Both the position numbers and the translations under genes were made by a program. A DNA stretch of 39,685 bases from Chloroflexota bacterium (GTDB lineage: Bacteria > Chloroflexota > Anaerolineae > Aggregatilineales > Phototrophicaceae). The stretch spans positions 1-39,685 of the forward strand of contig WTGB01000065.1 of the NCBI GenBank assembly GCA_011523735.1, written 5' to 3'. The notes beneath the pieces are model-generated. The model saw nothing but the letters and a program-made list of their open reading frames with translations, searched no databases and had not been told where the DNA came from. Each line of letters begins with the position of its first letter. The stretch's first letter is position 1. Below are positions 26,135 to 34,060 of the stretch, piece after piece.

Positions 26135-26836
26135 ATGTCGGACGTATTGGCGCTTTATCGTGTTCAACAGCTTGAACTTGAAATCATCAATCATACAAAG
26201 CGAATCAAGGCAATCAATCAACAGATCGAAGACGATGAGGCGCTGCGCGAAGCGGAGACGGAGTTCGAAGCCGCTAAAACAGAACATGAAGACGCGGCAA
26301 AACGCGCCAGAGACATGGAACTTGAAATCGCGGCGCTTATGGAAAAACGGCAAGCCAGCGAATCACTGCTTTACAGCGGCGAAGTTAACAACCCCAAGGA
26401 ATTGCAGGACTTGCAGATGGAACTCGATTCTTTGACTCGGCGCAGAGACGTTCTGGACGACGAATTGAAGCGCATTGTAACTGAGCGCGACGGCTGTCAG
26501 CAGAAACTCCAAGAATCCGAAGCAAATATGGAAGAGGCGCGAATTGCCCGCGCCGCGGAAAATCAAGAATTACTGGAAGAGAAAGCGGCATTAACCGCGA
26601 CAATAAACGAGCAGCTTACCAAGCGCAAAGCCGTCGTTAAGAAGATCCCGGCCGATATCTACAAGACATACAACAGTATGCGCGCGAAGAATTCCAACCG
26701 TCCCGTATCAGTCCTGAAAGATGACGCCTGCGCCGTCTGCGGAATCGAGCAGAATAGCGTGGTCATCACCGCCATTAACCGCAGTGATGATATCGTGAAT
26801 TGTCAGAGTTGCGGTCGGATCTTGATCAAACTCTAG
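26135..26836 (+). CDS. C4 zinc-ribbon/coiled-coil protein (zf-RING_7, DUF164-like)
   Basis: This 233-residue protein has a long antiparallel coiled coil (about residues 8-165), with charged heptads and LYSGEVNNPKELQDLQMELD. A C-terminal zinc ribbon follows with two cysteine pairs, CAVC and CQSC. The architecture matches the widespread family called C4-type zinc-ribbon domain-containing protein, thought to bind nucleic acid or protein partners. An ATG at 26135 is chosen for its AAGGA ribosome site; a GTG at 26117 would add six residues. It stands between two divergent/convergent neighbours and is probably a single-gene unit. Confidence 0.85.
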   Translation: MSDVLALYRVQQLELEIINHTKRIKAINQQIEDDEALREAETEFEAAKTEHEDAAKRARDMELEIAALMEKRQASESLLYSGEVNNPKELQDLQMELDSLTRRRDVLDDELKRIVTERDGCQQKLQESEANMEEARIARAAENQELLEEKAALTATINEQLTKRKAVVKKIPADIYKTYNSMRAKNSNRPVSVLKDDACAVCGIEQNSVVITAINRSDDIVNCQSCGRILIKL

Positions 26837-26893
26837 ACACTAGACCCAGTCCAAAGAACTGCTTAACCCGGCGATAACTGATCGGGCGCGCCT

Positions 26894-27139
26894 CTACAGC
26901 ACCAGTTGCATGAGGATGCTGATGCCCAGGAAGACTACCAGCGGGCTCAGATCAATCCCGCCCATCGGCGGCAGCGCGTTGCGTATCGGCGCCAATACTG
27001 GCTCGGTCACTTGATACAGAAAGCGGACAATAGGATTGTTGGGATCGAGATTCGGTAGCCAACTCATCAAGACGCGAGCGAGCAAGATCAATTGATACGC
27101 AGTCAATACTAGGTAGAGCACCTCGAACAGTGCGAACAT
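26894..27139 (-). CDS. yggT: YggT-family small membrane protein (YlmG)
   Basis: This 81-residue protein has two hydrophobic stretches and the family signature VLMSWLPNLDPNNPIVRFLYQVTEPVLAPIRNALPP. YlmG/YggT proteins are linked to membrane or division-site organisation in Gram-positives and to nucleoid distribution in chloroplasts and cyanobacteria. The molecular role is unknown. It is the third gene of a yfiH-yggS-yggT set, 30 bases downstream of yggS, and probably shares its transcript. Confidence 0.93.
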   Translation of the reverse strand: MFALFEVLYLVLTAYQLILLARVLMSWLPNLDPNNPIVRFLYQVTEPVLAPIRNALPPMGGIDLSPLVVFLGISILMQLVL

Positions 27140-27169
27140 TGGATTGCCAACCTTTCTCTGTACTTCCTT

Positions 27170-27892
27170 CTAAGTTCTCTCTCCAAAAATGGCGCGCCCG
27201 ACGCGGACCATTGTCGAACCCTCTTCGACCGCCAACTCAAAGTCGTCAGTCATGCCCATACTCAGTTCCGGCAACTGCGACTTTGTGGCGGATTGCAATT
27301 CTTCGCGCAACTCGTACAGATCGCCGAAAACCCGCCGAGTTGTCGACTCGTCAGCGCCAAGAGGCGCCATCGTCATTAACCCGCGCACTTTCAAATTCGG
27401 CAATTGTATGACAACCCTGTATGCATCCAGCAGACCTTCCAGTACTGCCGCATCCTGATACCAATTGTAACCCTGAAAGCCGTATTTCGATGCTTCTCCC
27501 GAAACATTGATTTCTAGCAGCGCATCAAGCTCGCGTTCCGCATCGACAGCCAGACGCGATAGGCGCTGCGCCAGGCGGACGCTGTCTATCGACTGCACCA
27601 CGTCAAAAAGCTTAACCACATGTTTTGCCTTGCGGCTCTGCACATGCCCGACCATGTGCCAGGTCGCCGCCTCCGAAATTGCCTCCCTGACTTGCGGAAT
27701 CTTGCTTATACCCTCTTCTACGCGGTTCTCGCCGATGTGTTTTAACCCGGCTTCAATTGCGCGAAGGATATCTGCCGCCGATTTCTGCTTGCTAATCCCT
27801 ATGAGGGTTACCGCTGCCGGATCCCGCTGCCCCCGCGCGCAGGCCTCGGCGATGCGGTCCTCTACTCGCCTGATGTTCTCTGCGATGCTCAT
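27170..27892 (-). CDS. yggS: Pyridoxal phosphate homeostasis protein (YggS/PLPBP, YlmE)
   Basis: This 240-residue single-domain alanine-racemase-fold protein binds PLP and buffers vitamin B6 without known catalysis. The PLP lysine is in IGISKQKSAADI. GENRVEEGISKI, WHMVGHVQSRKAKHV, ALLEINVSGEASKYGF, GLMTMAP and MGMTDDFELAVEEGSTMVRVGRAIFG are all family motifs. Its start overlaps the yfiH stop by four bases (27889-27892), so translation is likely coupled. The neighbours match the ylmD-ylmE-ylmG order known downstream of ftsZ in Firmicutes. Confidence 0.95.
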   Translation of the reverse strand: MSIAENIRRVEDRIAEACARGQRDPAAVTLIGISKQKSAADILRAIEAGLKHIGENRVEEGISKIPQVREAISEAATWHMVGHVQSRKAKHVVKLFDVVQSIDSVRLAQRLSRLAVDAERELDALLEINVSGEASKYGFQGYNWYQDAAVLEGLLDAYRVVIQLPNLKVRGLMTMAPLGADESTTRRVFGDLYELREELQSATKSQLPELSMGMTDDFELAVEEGSTMVRVGRAIFGERT

Positions 27893-28707
27893 AATGAGAT
27901 CACCACGCCGAAACGTCCTGTCAAGCTATTTTCCGCTCGATGCGAATAAAACTCGTCCGTGTTTTCGAAGGTGCATATCTCCAGCACCTCCACATTGAGT
28001 ACACCATGCCGCGCCAAGTCCAAGCAATTGGCGCCCCACAAATCGAATCTCGATCCCCCGTCTGCCGGGTCGCGCGCAACGACGCCCGCATCGGCGCCAA
28101 AGTAAGCATTCGCCGCCGCAACGACTTCCGCCCCAACCCGATAGTTGCGGCGCGAGATTGCCGGACCAATGACGACCTGTATATCCTCCGGCGAACAGCC
28201 AAACGCGGAGCGCATCTGCCGCACCATAATGCCGGCCATGCCCTTGACCGTTCCGCGCCAGCCCGCATGACCCAAGCCAATAGCTCGCTTTGCCGGATCG
28301 TAGAATAGCAACGGCACACAATCAGCATAGCGCATCACGAGCGGCGTATCTGCTTGATCCGTGATAATGGCGTCGGCTTTCTCAAGTCCCCCCTCAGCCG
28401 GCCTCTGCCCGTTGATTACCAGCGTCTTGACGCTATGAACCAGCCAACTGCTCACTGCCCGCGCGGGATTGACCGCAGCCGCGTCGTACATCCGCCTGTG
28501 GTTCTCCTTGACGGCCGCCAGATCATCGCCGATGGATGCGCCCAAGTTTAACGACGACCAATGCGATTGGCTGACCCCGCCATGCCGCGTGAAAATGCCA
28601 TGTCGGACGCCTTTCCAGCCTGCCTTGCGATAGTATGTCAAACCCGCCTGACTGATGCGCTCAAGCACTTTGACCCCATAGCGTCGCTCTCCGCGATTCG
28701 ACATCAC
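27889..28707 (-). CDS. pgeF: YfiH/PgeF laccase-domain protein (purine nucleosidase, YlmD)
   Basis: This family comprises zinc/metal enzymes with purine-nucleoside phosphorylase and deaminase activity; PgeF also edits peptidoglycan precursors in E. coli. The metal triad is visible as His in LVHSVKT, Cys in YADCVPLLF and His in GLGHAGWRG. The longest form has 272 residues from the ATG at 28707. A GTG at 28668 (VLERISQAGLTYY) has GGGG just upstream, and the extended -10 at 28714-28722 would start the transcript at about 28707. The shorter start (259 residues) is therefore perhaps the real one. It leads the ylmD-E-G set. Confidence 0.9.
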   Translation of the reverse strand: MMSNRGERRYGVKVLERISQAGLTYYRKAGWKGVRHGIFTRHGGVSQSHWSSLNLGASIGDDLAAVKENHRRMYDAAAVNPARAVSSWLVHSVKTLVINGQRPAEGGLEKADAIITDQADTPLVMRYADCVPLLFYDPAKRAIGLGHAGWRGTVKGMAGIMVRQMRSAFGCSPEDIQVVIGPAISRRNYRVGAEVVAAANAYFGADAGVVARDPADGGSRFDLWGANCLDLARHGVLNVEVLEICTFENTDEFYSHRAENSLTGRFGVVISL

Positions 28708-28713
28708 CTATTT

Positions 28714-28722
28714 ACTATAGCA
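28714..28722 (-). promoter_or_regulatory. Extended -10 promoter for pgeF-yggS-yggT
   Basis: On the minus strand, TGC followed by TATAGT (28722-28714) is an extended -10 element with no clear -35. Transcription should begin at about 28707, at or inside the annotated ATG. The message is either leaderless or uses the GTG at 28668. Confidence 0.5.
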
Positions 28723-28828
28723 CGATATGGCTCCCCGCATGAGAGCGCATCCTCTGTACCCCAGTCAGTGTCGGCGGGCTATGCCTGCGCGCCCCTTGGG
28801 TCGCCCGCAACTTAACGAATGAAACGAC

Positions 28829-28856
28829 GAATACGCGACTATTTGGTCGCCTATTC
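28829..28856. repeat. Near-perfect inverted repeat (11-bp stem, 6-nt loop)
   Basis: The left arm GAATACGCGAC (28829-28839) pairs with GTCGCCTATTC (28846-28856), with one C-C mismatch, around a loop TATTTG. There is no T-tract, so it does not look like a rho-independent terminator. An operator or RNA hairpin is possible. Confidence 0.6.
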
Positions 28857-29135
28857 ACGGCCGATTCATGCTACCCTGCCATTATGAACGCCAGATCGCC
28901 AATCCAACACTTAATCCAAAAACATGCCCTGTCTAAGCCAAATTCCAACGTTTATCGCGCAAGATCCGCTGTTCAATCCGAAAAAAGTCGCTATATCAAT
29001 ACTGTATCTATAGAGGCTGGCGATTTTCCCATCCAATGTCCATAGCTATCCAGCCTTATTCAGGCATTTTCCATTCTCAGCCATAATTATCCATTCTATC
29101 TCGACCGTCTTTCATCTATACGGCAAGGACTTGAC

Positions 29136-29267
29136 ATGGCGCCGACAGATTTTGCCGAAAGTTTCACAGCTTCTCTTCCCGAATTCCGCAAACGCAACCG
29201 ACGCAATTATGACCGTCAGCGGTCTGTCTCGCCGGAACTTCACCTTGTCATGTTACAATATAGTTGA
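29136..29267 (+). CDS. Possible small ORF of 43 codons, unknown
   Basis: The ATG at 29136 has AAGGA (29125-29129) six bases upstream and an open frame to TGA at 29265-29267. The predicted peptide begins MAPTDFAESF and is basic in the middle (FRKRNRRNYDRQR), with no membrane segment. It ends 36 bases before comF. The ribosome site is good, but the length is short and the composition is not informative. The comF promoter overlaps its 3' end. It may be a chance ORF. Confidence 0.3.
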   Translation: MAPTDFAESFTASLPEFRKRNRRNYDRQRSVSPELHLVMLQYS

Positions 29268-29293
29268 TGCAATCATCGCGCTTCCCCGGGGAG
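29251..29293 (+). promoter_or_regulatory. Extended -10 promoter and ribosome site for comF
   Basis: TGT followed by TACAAT (29251-29259) is an extended -10. GGGGAG at 29288-29293 precedes ATG 29304 by ten bases. No convincing -35 is seen. Confidence 0.4.
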
Positions 29294-29303
29294 ATCGTCA
29301 CCG

Positions 29304-30002
29304 ATGACGCAGCACCTGGCATCCGCTTCGAATACCCTTTCAAAGTTTGGTACATTTGCCGCCTCCGTATGCGATTGGCTGACAGATCTCATCTTTCCTC
29401 CCAGCTGTGGCAACTGTGGCATTGTTGACTACCGCTTCTGCGCGGATTGCCGCGACCAGCTAACATCACTTCCGCTTGAGGCCCTCTCAAAGTCTGTCGA
29501 ATCTCTCGATGGCGTCTGCGCCACTGGCAAACAGGACAGCATACTCGAAGCCGCAGTGAAATCCTTCAAATACCATGATGCCTTAGAGCTTTGCGATCCT
29601 TTGGCTGCGCGCCTCGCCGCTAGTCTCAACCAACAGCAATGGCAGGTCGACACCATCGTACCCGTGCCGCTCCACGCTGACCGAGAAATTGAACGTGGCT
29701 ATAATCAGTCGGACCTGCTGAGCCAATTGTTGGCGCAAGCCAGAGGGCTGCCTTGTGAACCGGCTTGGCTTGCACGGATTCGCGGCACAAGCCAGCAGGC
29801 TCAGCTCGCGGCCTCTGAACGGCGTCAAAATGTGGCGGGCGCCTTCCAGGCTAAAGCCGAAGTAGCTGGCAAATCCATCTTGCTGGTCGACGATGTGATC
29901 ACGACCGGCTCAACACTAATTGAATGCGCGCTGGCGCTCCGAGCGCAAAATGCAACAGCGGTTTATGGCATAGCCATCAGCACCCCTCACATTTATCGTT
30001 AA
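29304..30002 (+). CDS. comF: ComF-family phosphoribosyltransferase-like protein
   Basis: This 232-residue protein has an N-terminal C4 zinc finger (CGNCGIVDYRFCADC) and a C-terminal phosphoribosyltransferase fold. The PRPP loop is ILLVDDVITTGSTLIECA, and VPVPLHADREIERGYNQSDLL is the usual ComF core. ComF proteins are needed for DNA uptake in competent Gram-positives and Haemophilus and may link to helicase loading. The presence of comM in the same window is consistent with a transformation pathway. It is followed 17 bases later by hpf, a neighbourhood also seen in Firmicutes. Confidence 0.93.
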   Translation: MTQHLASASNTLSKFGTFAASVCDWLTDLIFPPSCGNCGIVDYRFCADCRDQLTSLPLEALSKSVESLDGVCATGKQDSILEAAVKSFKYHDALELCDPLAARLAASLNQQQWQVDTIVPVPLHADREIERGYNQSDLLSQLLAQARGLPCEPAWLARIRGTSQQAQLAASERRQNVAGAFQAKAEVAGKSILLVDDVITTGSTLIECALALRAQNATAVYGIAISTPHIYR

Positions 30003-30007
30003 TCGCC

Positions 30008-30014
30008 AGGAGGT
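30008..30014 (+). promoter_or_regulatory. Strong Shine-Dalgarno fixing the hpf start
   Basis: AGGAGGT lies five bases before ATG 30020. It excludes the longer in-frame start inside comF at 29924. Confidence 0.8.
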
Positions 30015-30019
30015 TCTCA

Positions 30020-30616
30020 ATGGATATCAGCATTCATGGTGATGGAATCAGAATTTCCGAATCCTTGGACAGCTACACCCGTTCGCGGGTCGATAAGCTC
30101 GACCGATACCTGCCCAATATCGCTCATGTAGGCGTCGAACTAGCCATCATTCGCACCCACCGCGGCGCTGATATCGCGATCGCCCAGATTACGGTGCAGC
30201 ACGCCCGTGGCGCCATCCTTCGCGCCGAAGAAAGAATGGACATCGAGAACCGCGATACCATTCGTTTTGCCATTAACAAAGCCATCGACAAGCTGCATCG
30301 ACAAATCGATCGATTCAAGAGCAAACGCAAATCGAAAAACCAGAGGGTACGCGACCGCTACCGCGCAACAATAGCTGAGTTGGATATTGCCGAGGATGTA
30401 CCGGAATATGACCTGCCGGAACCGGAAGAGGCTGAGCCTACCGAGATCTTCCGGCGAAAACAGGTCGAACTGATTCCGATGAACGAGGAAGAAGCGATCG
30501 AGCAACTCGAACTGCTGGATCACAATTTCTACATGTTTATGAATGCCGATACGACGCAGGTCAACGTGCTCTATCGGCGTGAAAACGGAGGTTACGGCAT
30601 CCTCGTGCCCCAATAG
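30020..30616 (+). CDS. hpf: Long-form ribosome hibernation promoting factor
   Basis: This 198-residue protein matches long HPF. The N-terminal beta-alpha-beta-beta-beta-alpha domain (about 1-105) starts MDISIHGDGIRISESLDSYT and has the basic helix DRFKSKRKSKN. It binds in the decoding centre of idle 30S subunits. An acidic linker follows, then the C-terminal dimerisation domain (about 142-198: IFRRKQVELIPMNEEEAIEQ, NFYMFMNADTTQVNVLYRR, GYGILVP). The C-terminal domain lets two 70S ribosomes join as 100S particles. Expression is expected in stationary phase, but no promoter of its own is seen and it may be read from comF. Confidence 0.96.
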   Translation: MDISIHGDGIRISESLDSYTRSRVDKLDRYLPNIAHVGVELAIIRTHRGADIAIAQITVQHARGAILRAEERMDIENRDTIRFAINKAIDKLHRQIDRFKSKRKSKNQRVRDRYRATIAELDIAEDVPEYDLPEPEEAEPTEIFRRKQVELIPMNEEEAIEQLELLDHNFYMFMNADTTQVNVLYRRENGGYGILVPQ

Positions 30617-30650
30617 ATTCCGCCAGCGCGGCAATGCCTAATCAGGGGAA

Positions 30651-31406
30651 TCACCGCTTCCGCCAAAGCGCGTACAGCCTTTGATACTTGCGATATTCGT
30701 ACCAAGCCATCAGCAGAGACAGTCGCAAGCCATGCCAGCGGTCGCGATAACCGCGCAGCGTTATAAACCGCCAGTAAAAATGACGCAGCGGCTGCAATAT
30801 GAAACTGTGCTGCCGCGGCACGACCCCCTGGGCATAAAGACTCTGCGCCTCAAAGTCAGCATAATACTCCTGCTTGTCTTTGAACTGCGCCATGTCCACA
30901 TAGTTGTAGTGAATGATCGGGTTGCGCAAGATGCCTTCTTCGCCATAGAGCTTGACAACTTCGTGGACGGGTCGCTGTCGGTCATATTGGGCTTGCCCCA
31001 CTCGCAGCAAGCGCGTTTGATAATCGGGATACCAGCCCGCCCCCTTGGTCAAGACACCGAAGATATAATTGTGCCGCGGCAGCCGCCAACCAGCAAAGCT
31101 CGGATGAACTATTTTCTCGCGAATCTCTGTTGCCAGGACATCCGTAATCCGCTCATCGGCATCCACGAACAAAACCCAATTCGTCATTTCGTTAACCGCA
31201 TCGAGCGCCGCGTTGCGCTGCTCGGCATAATTCTCAAATTCATGCTGGAAGATATCTGCGCCAAGCGTCTGCGCGATCGACACGGTGTCGTCTGTGCTGT
31301 AAGAATCAAAGACGATGATACGGTCAGCGAAGCGCAGCGTCTTTATACAATCGGCAATTTGCCCCGCTTCGTTGTGGGTAAGTACGATGGCAGTGAGGTG
31401 GGTCAT
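30651..31406 (-). CDS. Family 2 glycosyltransferase (WaaE/KdtX-like)
   Basis: This 251-residue cytoplasmic GT-A enzyme has LTHNEAGQIADCI at its start, FDSYSTDDTVSIA at the nucleotide site and the metal-binding motif LFVDADERI. HNYIFGVLTKGAGWYPDYQTRLLR is typical of the WaaE/beta-1,4-glucosyltransferase subgroup. The C-terminus is basic and helical and may touch the membrane. Its ATG overlaps the next upstream GT2 stop by four bases (31403-31406). The sugar and acceptor are unknown; a role in surface polysaccharide or glycolipid is inferred from the GT cluster. Confidence 0.88.
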   Translation of the reverse strand: MTHLTAIVLTHNEAGQIADCIKTLRFADRIIVFDSYSTDDTVSIAQTLGADIFQHEFENYAEQRNAALDAVNEMTNWVLFVDADERITDVLATEIREKIVHPSFAGWRLPRHNYIFGVLTKGAGWYPDYQTRLLRVGQAQYDRQRPVHEVVKLYGEEGILRNPIIHYNYVDMAQFKDKQEYYADFEAQSLYAQGVVPRQHSFILQPLRHFYWRFITLRGYRDRWHGLRLSLLMAWYEYRKYQRLYALWRKR

Positions 31407-32335
31407 GACTGTGCCATCTCAATAATCCTGCGCCAAGCACGTGTCAACTCAACATCAGTTGCGCCCAAAGCGCGCATCTGACGCCGCATGCCCGCGATAA
31501 GCAACTGCCGCGCCGCCAGACGTTTCCAGCGCGGATAATACTTGTCGTACAATAGTAACCTACTTTTCCACAAATTTATCAGGCTCCGCGGGCGCGCCTG
31601 CGATGTGCTGCCGCCGCCAATATGCGTGACATGCGCGGCCGGCGCACACAAGATCCGCCATCCATGCATTTTGATGCGCCAAGCCCAGTCAATTTCTTCG
31701 CAATAGATAAAAAAATCCTCATCAAACCCGCGCGTTTTTATGATCACGTCCCGTTTGAGCATCATTGTCGCGCCTAAGGTGAAATCCACCTCAAACGGCT
31801 CGCCCGCCGCATACCAAGACCGCGGATAACGCCCGTTAAAGGGTCCTTCTACCAAGCGACCCGGCGTAGGGAAGAACTCAGCCCAAATCTGACGCAGATC
31901 GGGGAAACGAAAGGCGCTATGTTGAAAACTGCCATCGCCAAAGGTCAGCCGCGCGCCAACCATCCCCACATCGGCGCCCGTCATCAGCGTATCATAGAGC
32001 AGTCTGCTCGCGCCGAGGTGTGTGATAGTGTCCGGATTCAGCAGATAAACCGCCTTCGGCAACTTATCCTGCCGTGTACCATCGGCAAATCCCATCCGCC
32101 GCAGGGCCAGATTGTTGCACGCGCCGAACCCTATATTCTCTTGACAGGCAATTAGCTTGACATCGGCGAAGCCCTCGCTGACGATTTCGACCGTTCCATC
32201 TTCGGAAGCCGAGTCGACCAGCCAAATCTCATAGTCGAGGCCGCTCTCCAGCAGATCATCTACTAAGCTTTGCAAAGCATCGATAATAACATCAGCGTTG
32301 TTCCAGCTTACAATCACTACCGCCAGATCCGTCAT
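31403..32335 (-). CDS. Family 2 glycosyltransferase (rhamnosyltransferase-like)
   Basis: This 310-residue GT-A enzyme has VVIVSWNNADVI at the start, WLVDSASEDGTVEIV, the donor-side motif YLLNPDT and the catalytic ED-type segment CEEIDWAWRIKMHGW. This pattern is usual in WbbL-like rhamnosyltransferases, which extend envelope polysaccharides, though the sugar cannot be told from sequence. The C-terminal basic helix RSLINLWKSRLLLYDKYYPR may rest on the membrane. It lies 20 bases downstream of the Ig-like protein and overlaps the other GT2 gene, forming a three-gene unit. Confidence 0.88.
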   Translation of the reverse strand: MTDLAVVIVSWNNADVIIDALQSLVDDLLESGLDYEIWLVDSASEDGTVEIVSEGFADVKLIACQENIGFGACNNLALRRMGFADGTRQDKLPKAVYLLNPDTITHLGASRLLYDTLMTGADVGMVGARLTFGDGSFQHSAFRFPDLRQIWAEFFPTPGRLVEGPFNGRYPRSWYAAGEPFEVDFTLGATMMLKRDVIIKTRGFDEDFFIYCEEIDWAWRIKMHGWRILCAPAAHVTHIGGGSTSQARPRSLINLWKSRLLLYDKYYPRWKRLAARQLLIAGMRRQMRALGATDVELTRAWRRIIEMAQS

Positions 32336-32355
32336 CTATCGTCCGCCTTCACAGA

Positions 32356-33759
32356 TTAGCTCCTGGCGTCCGCGTTTGGATCGGCGATCATGATCGAACG
32401 CATCCCGACATGATTGTTGCGCAGACTAACGGCGACATCTTCATGAATCAAGCCAGCCCAGCAATTCTGCGGATTGCGGGCCTCGGCTTGCGTAAATTGC
32501 ACCCCGCCCCATACGACCGCCCGGGACTTCGGCGGCAAGTAACGATAGGTATTTCCGCTGGCTTCGTCAAACGCCTCGACCAGGTTCTCATCCGCAGCAA
32601 CCGCCCAACGGTAGGGAAAGCTCGTCATTGATGTTTCACATTGAATGCCAACGCGCCAGGCGCCCGATTCATCGAATGCGCCTAAGCTGCCAGCCAGTTG
32701 ATCCTGCCGGTAGACCGTGCCCGGCGGCGGGCCGCTTGTGCGAATCGGGACATCGCCATAATTGTCCACCGTCAGCCGAAACACAAGCATTTGCCCCAGC
32801 GGCACCGTGATCTGCTGTGAATCAGCTAGCGATGCCGAGTCTTCCGGCAGCGGCAATAAATCGCCCATGGCTGCCGCAGTAGAATGAAACCGCTCTTCAT
32901 AAGCTTGCACCGCAAATGCAACCTCCACGCCAACCGCTTGCGGTTTAATCTCGGCGTAAGGTTTGCCACCCAGCTCAATCGTGAGCGCCCCATCCATCCG
33001 CACCCGCTGACCAACTTTGTCCTGGGCCAAGGCAATTACTTGGTAGCTGCCATCCGGCGGCGGATCCACGCCCAAGTCTATGCCGCCCTCATAATCGAAG
33101 CGATGCCGGCCCGCCTCGCCATACTGCCTTTCTTCAACCCGCGCCGATATCGGGATGCGCAGGCCACCCCGCCCCAACAGAATCACATCCAGTCGCTCGA
33201 CATCCTTCTCCAGATAAACATTGATGCTGACGCGATCGGCTACACCATCCTGGTTCGGCGAAAACACATCCGGCGCAATACGAAACTCCGACATAATCGG
33301 CAGCGGCGTATCCCCCGCTTCGACCTGCAAACTACCCGTCGCGCTTGCAGCATCGCCGGATTCCGCCTCCGCTTCAAGTCGCCAGGTGTACACGTCATTC
33401 GGGATCAAACGCCGTTCCACCACGCCATAGACCATCTCTCCTTCGTGCAGAAAACCGTCGACCACCCCGCTGAACAGCAGGCTGTATTCGTCATCGTTCC
33501 GCGGTTGTTCTCGTCGAAAATAGAAAGCCCGGCCCTCTTCGCTCGTCAGCGAAAGACTAACGACTGCCGGGCGCGCCAGCACATACGTGAATACCGCAAT
33601 ATCATCGACGCCATCAGCATTGGGGCTAATCAGCGGGCGGTCAAAACCTGCTTCGACGATCAACGGCAAAGGCGGCTGCAAGATCAAGCCCCCCACGATG
33701 AATATCAGAATCATGCCAACCGCAGCGGCAACGAAGGTGAGCGCGTAGGGAACTCGCAT
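32356..33759 (-). CDS. Membrane-anchored protein with FlgD/CHU-like Ig repeats
   Basis: No named family is certain. The 467 residues start with one hydrophobic segment (about 5-28) that would anchor the rest outside the cell. Two Asp/Asn-rich motifs, ISPNADGVDD (about 45) and FSPNQDGVADRVSIN (about 170), mark repeated Ig-like modules of the type in FlgD and gliding-motility C-terminal domains. Each is followed by a beta-rich stretch. The C-terminal third (about 330-460) is a different beta-rich region with VFRLTVDNYGDVPIRT. A surface or extracellular-matrix protein is likely. Its job with the downstream GT2 genes, such as being glycosylated, is speculation. Confidence 0.65.
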   Translation of the reverse strand: MRVPYALTFVAAAVGMILIFIVGGLILQPPLPLIVEAGFDRPLISPNADGVDDIAVFTYVLARPAVVSLSLTSEEGRAFYFRREQPRNDDEYSLLFSGVVDGFLHEGEMVYGVVERRLIPNDVYTWRLEAEAESGDAASATGSLQVEAGDTPLPIMSEFRIAPDVFSPNQDGVADRVSINVYLEKDVERLDVILLGRGGLRIPISARVEERQYGEAGRHRFDYEGGIDLGVDPPPDGSYQVIALAQDKVGQRVRMDGALTIELGGKPYAEIKPQAVGVEVAFAVQAYEERFHSTAAAMGDLLPLPEDSASLADSQQITVPLGQMLVFRLTVDNYGDVPIRTSGPPPGTVYRQDQLAGSLGAFDESGAWRVGIQCETSMTSFPYRWAVAADENLVEAFDEASGNTYRYLPPKSRAVVWGGVQFTQAEARNPQNCWAGLIHEDVAVSLRNNHVGMRSIMIADPNADARS

Positions 33760-34060
33760 TTGAACTCTATCCAGCCTGCCTTATGGCGCACCCGAATCTA
33801 TCTTTGCCATTTTACACCAACTGAGCACGATTGACGTTCACTGAAACCGCCCGCTTCAATTCTCGCTCTCTTGATTAATACACCGCGTCGCTCATGCGGC
33901 AAGCGGGTCTATTATTTTGTGAGCGCAGCAAGACGATTCGCGATCGCCGAACGCTCAGCTAAGCTCGTCCCGTTCGCCAGCGGTATTTACATTTGCGCCG
34001 AAACTGGTCTACACTAATCTATCGCGATCTCGACAGCAAAACGTAATTAAGAGTGTTTCC
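33760..34060. other. Divergent promoter region between the Ig-like gene and lon
   Basis: This 301-base gap contains the lon promoter at 33986-34015 and one GCGATCGC octamer at 33940-33947. No CIRCE-type heat-shock element or long hairpin is seen, and no small gene with a ribosome site. Confidence 0.6.
33986..34015 (+). promoter_or_regulatory. Sigma70-type promoter for lon
   Basis: TTTACA (33986-33991) and TACACT (34010-34015) are separated by 18 bases. Initiation is expected near 34022, about 39 bases before the TTG start. Confidence 0.55.

Larger units (their letters stand above)
28708..29303. other. Intergenic gap between pgeF and comF (0.6 kb)
   Basis: This divergent gap holds the pgeF promoter at its left end, a hairpin at 28829-28856, a possible 43-codon ORF at 29136-29267 and a comF promoter near 29251. 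The middle (about 28860-29130) is more AT-rich than the coding DNA around it and contains several CCAT/TATCCA repeats. No tRNA or known riboswitch shape is recognised. Confidence 0.6.

Noticed and set aside
28884..29045. 53-codon open frame in the pgeF-comF gap
   Set aside because: There is no ribosome site upstream and the peptide has no recognisable feature.
32884..33834. Open frame of 316 codons opposite the Ig-like protein gene
   Set aside because: It is a shadow of the minus-strand gene and has no recognisable domain or signal.
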